NCBI GenBank assembly: GCA_002347685.1
Contig: DDWS01000049.1
Coordinates: 1-34,146, forward strand
Direction: 5' to 3'
Length of the DNA stretch: 34,146 nt
Origin: Syntrophaceae bacterium UBA2280
Lineage (GTDB): Bacteria; Desulfobacterota; Syntrophia; Syntrophales; Smithellaceae
Every line of letters starts with the position of its first letter. The first letter of the stretch is position 1. Position numbers and translations under genes: made by a program. Positions 31,334 through 34,146 of the stretch are shown here, one piece after another. Under the pieces are notes generated by a model. It was not told the origin of the DNA. It made no database searches and worked only from the letters and a program-made list of their open reading frames with translations.

Positions 31334-31987
31334 ATGATGAACGCACAACACAAACGTACGGAAACCGGGAAACGGATGCAGAAAGTAAAGGATGAAAGGC
31401 GGCGGGCTATCCTTGAGGCGGCGCGGGGCCTGCTTCTTAAAAACGGCCTTGACGGCGTCTCCATCCGCCAGATCGCAGACATAAGCGGGCTGGGGCTCGG
31501 GACGATCTATTCATACTTCTCCGGCAAAACAGAGATATACGCTACCCTTTCCATGGAGGCATTCGACCTCATACACGAAAGCCTCGCAACCGCAGTTTCA
31601 TCGGTCACATCGCCGCCGGAAAAGATCAGGGCGATCGGCAAATCTATCCTTGAGTTCAGCGTTAAACACAAGGCATATTTCGATTTTCTGGATTACTTCG
31701 TTTCATCATCCCGGAGGATCTTCCCCATGCAGATGAAGTCCCGCATAGATAAGCATGGCGAGAAAATTCTTGCGCCGCTTCACGAAGCGATCGAAGCGGG
31801 GATTGAACTCGGCGTGTTCAAACGGGTTGACGCCAAACAATACGCATTAATATTTCTTGGGATGCTCCATGGAATCACCCATCTCAGGAAGCTCCAGAAA
31901 ACCATGCTGGAGGGATACCGTTTCGATACGCTCTACGATCAGGCTGTCGAGTGCATGATCGATTCCCTTCGTATCAGGCAGCAGTGA
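31334..31987 (+). CDS. TetR-family regulator of the corrinoid methyltransferase locus
   Basis: About 217 residues with start ATG at 31334 (CGGGAGA upstream); the longer frame from 31241 would run through the operators. The helix-turn-helix reads AILEAARGLLLKNGLDGVSI and then ADISGLGLGTIYSYFSGKTE. The C-terminal domain is helical and contains ILEFSVKHKAYFDFLDYF. It is divergent from the methyltransferase arm and directly upstream of the transporter, and two palindromes sit in the shared promoter, so it probably represses both arms until the substrate or its CoA ester binds. Confidence 0.9.
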   Translation: MMNAQHKRTETGKRMQKVKDERRRAILEAARGLLLKNGLDGVSIRQIADISGLGLGTIYSYFSGKTEIYATLSMEAFDLIHESLATAVSSVTSPPEKIRAIGKSILEFSVKHKAYFDFLDYFVSSSRRIFPMQMKSRIDKHGEKILAPLHEAIEAGIELGVFKRVDAKQYALIFLGMLHGITHLRKLQKTMLEGYRFDTLYDQAVECMIDSLRIRQQ

Positions 31988-32028
31988 TCCCGACGATTTT
32001 TAAAAAATTCGTTGACGAAGAGGTGTCT

Positions 32029-33321
32029 ATGAACAACAAGGAATTATTTTCCGGCCCCCTTACGAAGCAGCAGACGTATTTCATCTTTACCCTTCTTTTC
32101 CTGCTCTACATGTTCGATTATATCGACAGGATGGTGATTGTTTCCCTTTTCCCCTATATCAAAAATGACTGGGGACTCTCGGACGCGCAATGCGGCCTGC
32201 TGGTGTCGGTTGTCTACTGGTCGATTCTCCTGTTCACCCTGCCCGCTTCCTTCGCTATCGACAGGTGGAGCAGGAAAAAAAGCATTGGTATCATGTCCGT
32301 GGTGTGGAGCCTGGCGACGCTGGCCTGCGCCGCAACGCGCAACTTCTGGCAGCTTTTCACGCTCCGTGCGATTGTCGGCATAGGGGAAGCGGGATACGCC
32401 CCGGGTGGAACGGCGATGATATCCGCCATCTTTCCCGCCGAACGACGGGCGCGGATGCTGGGGATATGGAACGCATCCATACCCCTGGGGAGCGCGCTTG
32501 GCATCGCCCTCGGGGGATTGATCGCACAGCATCTCGGCTGGCGCTACGCCCTCGGGATTGTCGCGATCCCGGGTATGATTGTGGCGCTCCTTTTCTTCAG
32601 GGTAAAAGATTATAAAACTGTCGAGCTGGACACGGAGGGCATCGCCTCTTCTCCTGAATACGGAAACCGCGTTCAATGGAAGATGATCGTCCTGCACCTC
32701 GTACGAATAAAATCACTGTTGCTCAATAATCTGGCTTTCGCGGGAAACGTGTTCGTCACCACCGCACTGATGAGCTGGCTACCGACATATTTCAACAGGA
32801 CCCAGGGCCTCCCGATGGGGCAGGCGGGGATGAAGAGCAGTATCATCATGCTGATGGCCATCGTCGGTGCTCCGCTCGGCGGATTCCTGGCCGATCGCTG
32901 GCTTCGTTCGAGATCGAATGCGCGACTGATGTTCGCCGTGCTTTCATCGCTTGCGACCTCCGCCACGCTATTCCTGGCTTTCAGTGTTTTTTCGGGGAAC
33001 GCGCAATATGCGGTGCTGATTGTAACGGGAATATGCGCCGTCGCCTTTGTACCGGCATCGGTCGCGGTCACTCAGGATGTGGTTCATCCGGGATTGCGCG
33101 CCACATCCCTGAGTATCTGCATCATCATACAGCATCTACTGGGAAGTTCGCTCGGTCCCCCCGTCATCGGTTATTTCTCAGATATCTACGGAATCCAAAC
33201 CGCGATGCTGTTTCTCCCTGTCTTCACAATGGTGGCGGCGGCTCTCTTCTTTGCTTCATCATTCTATTACAATGCAGATGCCGCGAAGGTTAATGCGATG
33301 CAGGTTCAGGTAGAGGATTAG
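32029..33321 (+). CDS. MFS transporter (ACS/aromatic-acid or spinster-like)
   Basis: About 430 residues with 12 predicted membrane segments. The first helix carries LLFLLYMFDYIDRMVIVSLF (the DxxDR signature near residues 23-27 is shared by anion:cation symporters and spinster-like proteins). The loop after TM2 has DRWSRKKSIGIMS, and TM4 shows FTLRAIVGIGEAGYAPGGTA with the GxGE pattern. GAAGAGG precedes the ATG at 32029, 42 bases after the TetR stop. It would import the methylated substrate or export the demethylated product; many neighbours in this class carry aromatic acids or sugar acids. Confidence 0.88.
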   Translation: MNNKELFSGPLTKQQTYFIFTLLFLLYMFDYIDRMVIVSLFPYIKNDWGLSDAQCGLLVSVVYWSILLFTLPASFAIDRWSRKKSIGIMSVVWSLATLACAATRNFWQLFTLRAIVGIGEAGYAPGGTAMISAIFPAERRARMLGIWNASIPLGSALGIALGGLIAQHLGWRYALGIVAIPGMIVALLFFRVKDYKTVELDTEGIASSPEYGNRVQWKMIVLHLVRIKSLLLNNLAFAGNVFVTTALMSWLPTYFNRTQGLPMGQAGMKSSIIMLMAIVGAPLGGFLADRWLRSRSNARLMFAVLSSLATSATLFLAFSVFSGNAQYAVLIVTGICAVAFVPASVAVTQDVVHPGLRATSLSICIIIQHLLGSSLGPPVIGYFSDIYGIQTAMLFLPVFTMVAAALFFASSFYYNADAAKVNAMQVQVED

Positions 33322-33399
33322 TGCGGCTGCAGCCGCCCGGGAAATCCGTTTCTCGTTCCATGAAGGTTGGATGCAGAAGGGTTTCGGAAATATCAGATG

Positions 33400-34119
33400 C
33401 TTGAAAAAAATGGAATTGCAGACGGTTTTTCATATCGGATCTCGTTTAACGAACTGGCGATTACGCGATCAACACTCTCATCCCTGATGGGATACAAGCC
33501 TGGCACCCTGCCCGAACCATTACCTGAAATGATTGATGAAGCGATTTCCCTTGCTGCCGATTACTGCGACATTAACGGCGGATTGATCATTAAGGATAAG
33601 CTTCGCTTTAACAAAGACGCTCACATTTTATCCGTTGACGGTGTTGCTTTTAACCTTCAAACCATTGTGTATAATCAGTTAAAAAAAGCCGAGAAAATTG
33701 CCGTGTTTGCGTGTACCGCCGGGCCTGCAATCAGCGATTTGTCTAAAAAACTCCTGGCGGAAGGCGACCTGACAACAGGATACATTATGGACATTATCGG
33801 CTCAGCAGTCGTTGAGACGGCCATGGACAGGATACAAATCAGACTCTCCAGCCGAATGACCGCTTTAGGATTAAACATCTCCAATCGGTATAGTCCCGGC
33901 TATTGTGACTGGGATGTATCCGAGCAACACAAACTGTTTTCTTTGCTGTCCGATCATTTCTGCGGAATAGAATTATCCGATGTCGCCCTTATGTACCCTA
34001 TTAAATCGGTAAGCGGGTTTATAGGGATCGGGGGGAATATCCGATATCATGATTATCCCTGTAACCATTGCAAAAGACATAATTGCCTCTATCGTGATAG
34101 AAATCAAAAAGGCTTGTAG
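33400..34119 (+). CDS. MetH-activation-domain-like corrinoid reactivation protein
   Basis: About 239 residues from the ATG at 33400; a TTG at 33367 is an alternative start and neither has a strong ribosome-binding site. It belongs to the vitamin B12-dependent methionine synthase activation-domain family, seen in stand-alone form. YSPGYCDWDVSEQHKLFSLL (near 176-195) is the SAM-binding and cap-contacting motif and MYPIKSVSGFIGIGGN follows. A terminal cluster CNHCKRHNCLYRD (three cysteines) could hold metal. In MetH this domain uses SAM and reduced flavodoxin to rescue oxidised cob(II)alamin; here it probably services the corrinoid protein of the divergent operon. RamA-type [4Fe-4S] reactivases are absent. 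Confidence 0.85.
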   Translation, partial: LEKNGIADGFSYRISFNELAITRSTLSSLMGYKPGTLPEPLPEMIDEAISLAADYCDINGGLIIKDKLRFNKDAHILSVDGVAFNLQTIVYNQLKKAEKIAVFACTAGPAISDLSKKLLAEGDLTTGYIMDIIGSAVVETAMDRIQIRLSSRMTALGLNISNRYSPGYCDWDVSEQHKLFSLLSDHFCGIELSDVALMYPIKSVSGFIGIGGNIRYHDYPCNHCKRHNCLYRDRNQKGL

Positions 34120-34146
34120 GTTAGGTGTTGAGTGCCAGGACTTCGT

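Noticed and set aside
1..34146. CRISPR array
   Set aside because: No regularly spaced identical repeats of 25-40 bases were found; the repeats present are mini-element ends or short binding-site-like motifs.

Overview
The window looks like a chromosomal segment of an anaerobic deltaproteobacterium (Desulfobacterota). A syntroph or sulfate-reducer relative such as the Syntrophales is my best guess. This is inferred from gene content: a 2-hydroxyacyl-CoA dehydratase/benzoyl-CoA reductase-type subunit pair, a corrinoid methyltransferase operon, a selenocysteine tRNA remnant, a large AidB-like acyl-CoA dehydrogenase and small ferredoxins. No 16S rRNA or species marker is present.

Layout. (1) 1-3590 is AT-rich accessory DNA: a ParA ATPase with a small partner, a terminator, a HEPN-like hypothetical gene, an integron attC-like site, a broken small cysteine-rich ORF, and a SeqA-N-like regulator with its own promoter and palindromic operator. 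The region ends in short tandem repeats and the 3' part of a tRNA-Sec gene (3591-3658), which looks like the att scar of an element integrated at selC. (2) 3659-11106: a gene-poor stretch, a UMF1-type MFS transporter behind a near-consensus promoter, a LOG-family protein, the dehydratase-type pair, then a DsbC-like lipoprotein with a small cytochrome c. (3) 11119-19234 is a long minus-strand housekeeping run: tlyA, an ispH-UbiA fusion, a lipoprotein, a NifU-like protein, a ferredoxin, tmk, holB, ricT and metG. A RAYT (REP-associated tyrosine transposase) lies directly upstream of tlyA. (4) 19911-21070 is a scrap yard of mobile DNA: a broken GT8 glycosyltransferase, an IS30 5' fragment and a RAYT-derived mini-element. 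(5) 21074-25046 holds an acyl-CoA dehydrogenase, an orphan branched-chain-type substrate-binding protein, the N-terminal scrap of an acyl-CoA synthetase, and a divergent TetR regulator with tandem operators. (6) 25055-26950 is a methyl-accepting chemotaxis protein bracketed by two further mini-element copies. (7) 26999-34119 is the most interesting locus.

That locus has two divergent arms. The minus arm encodes a UroD-fold methyltransferase (HxD motif), a corrinoid protein, a second UroD-fold methyltransferase fused to a thioredoxin-like domain, and a CobW-type GTPase. The plus arm encodes a TetR regulator, an MFS transporter and a MetH-activation-domain-like protein. Facing TTGACA promoters and two palindromic operators lie between them. 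Together they look like a regulated module for uptake of a methylated (perhaps methoxylated aromatic) substrate, cobalamin-dependent demethylation, methyl transfer to an unknown acceptor, and corrinoid repair. The substrate and acceptor cannot be read from the sequence.
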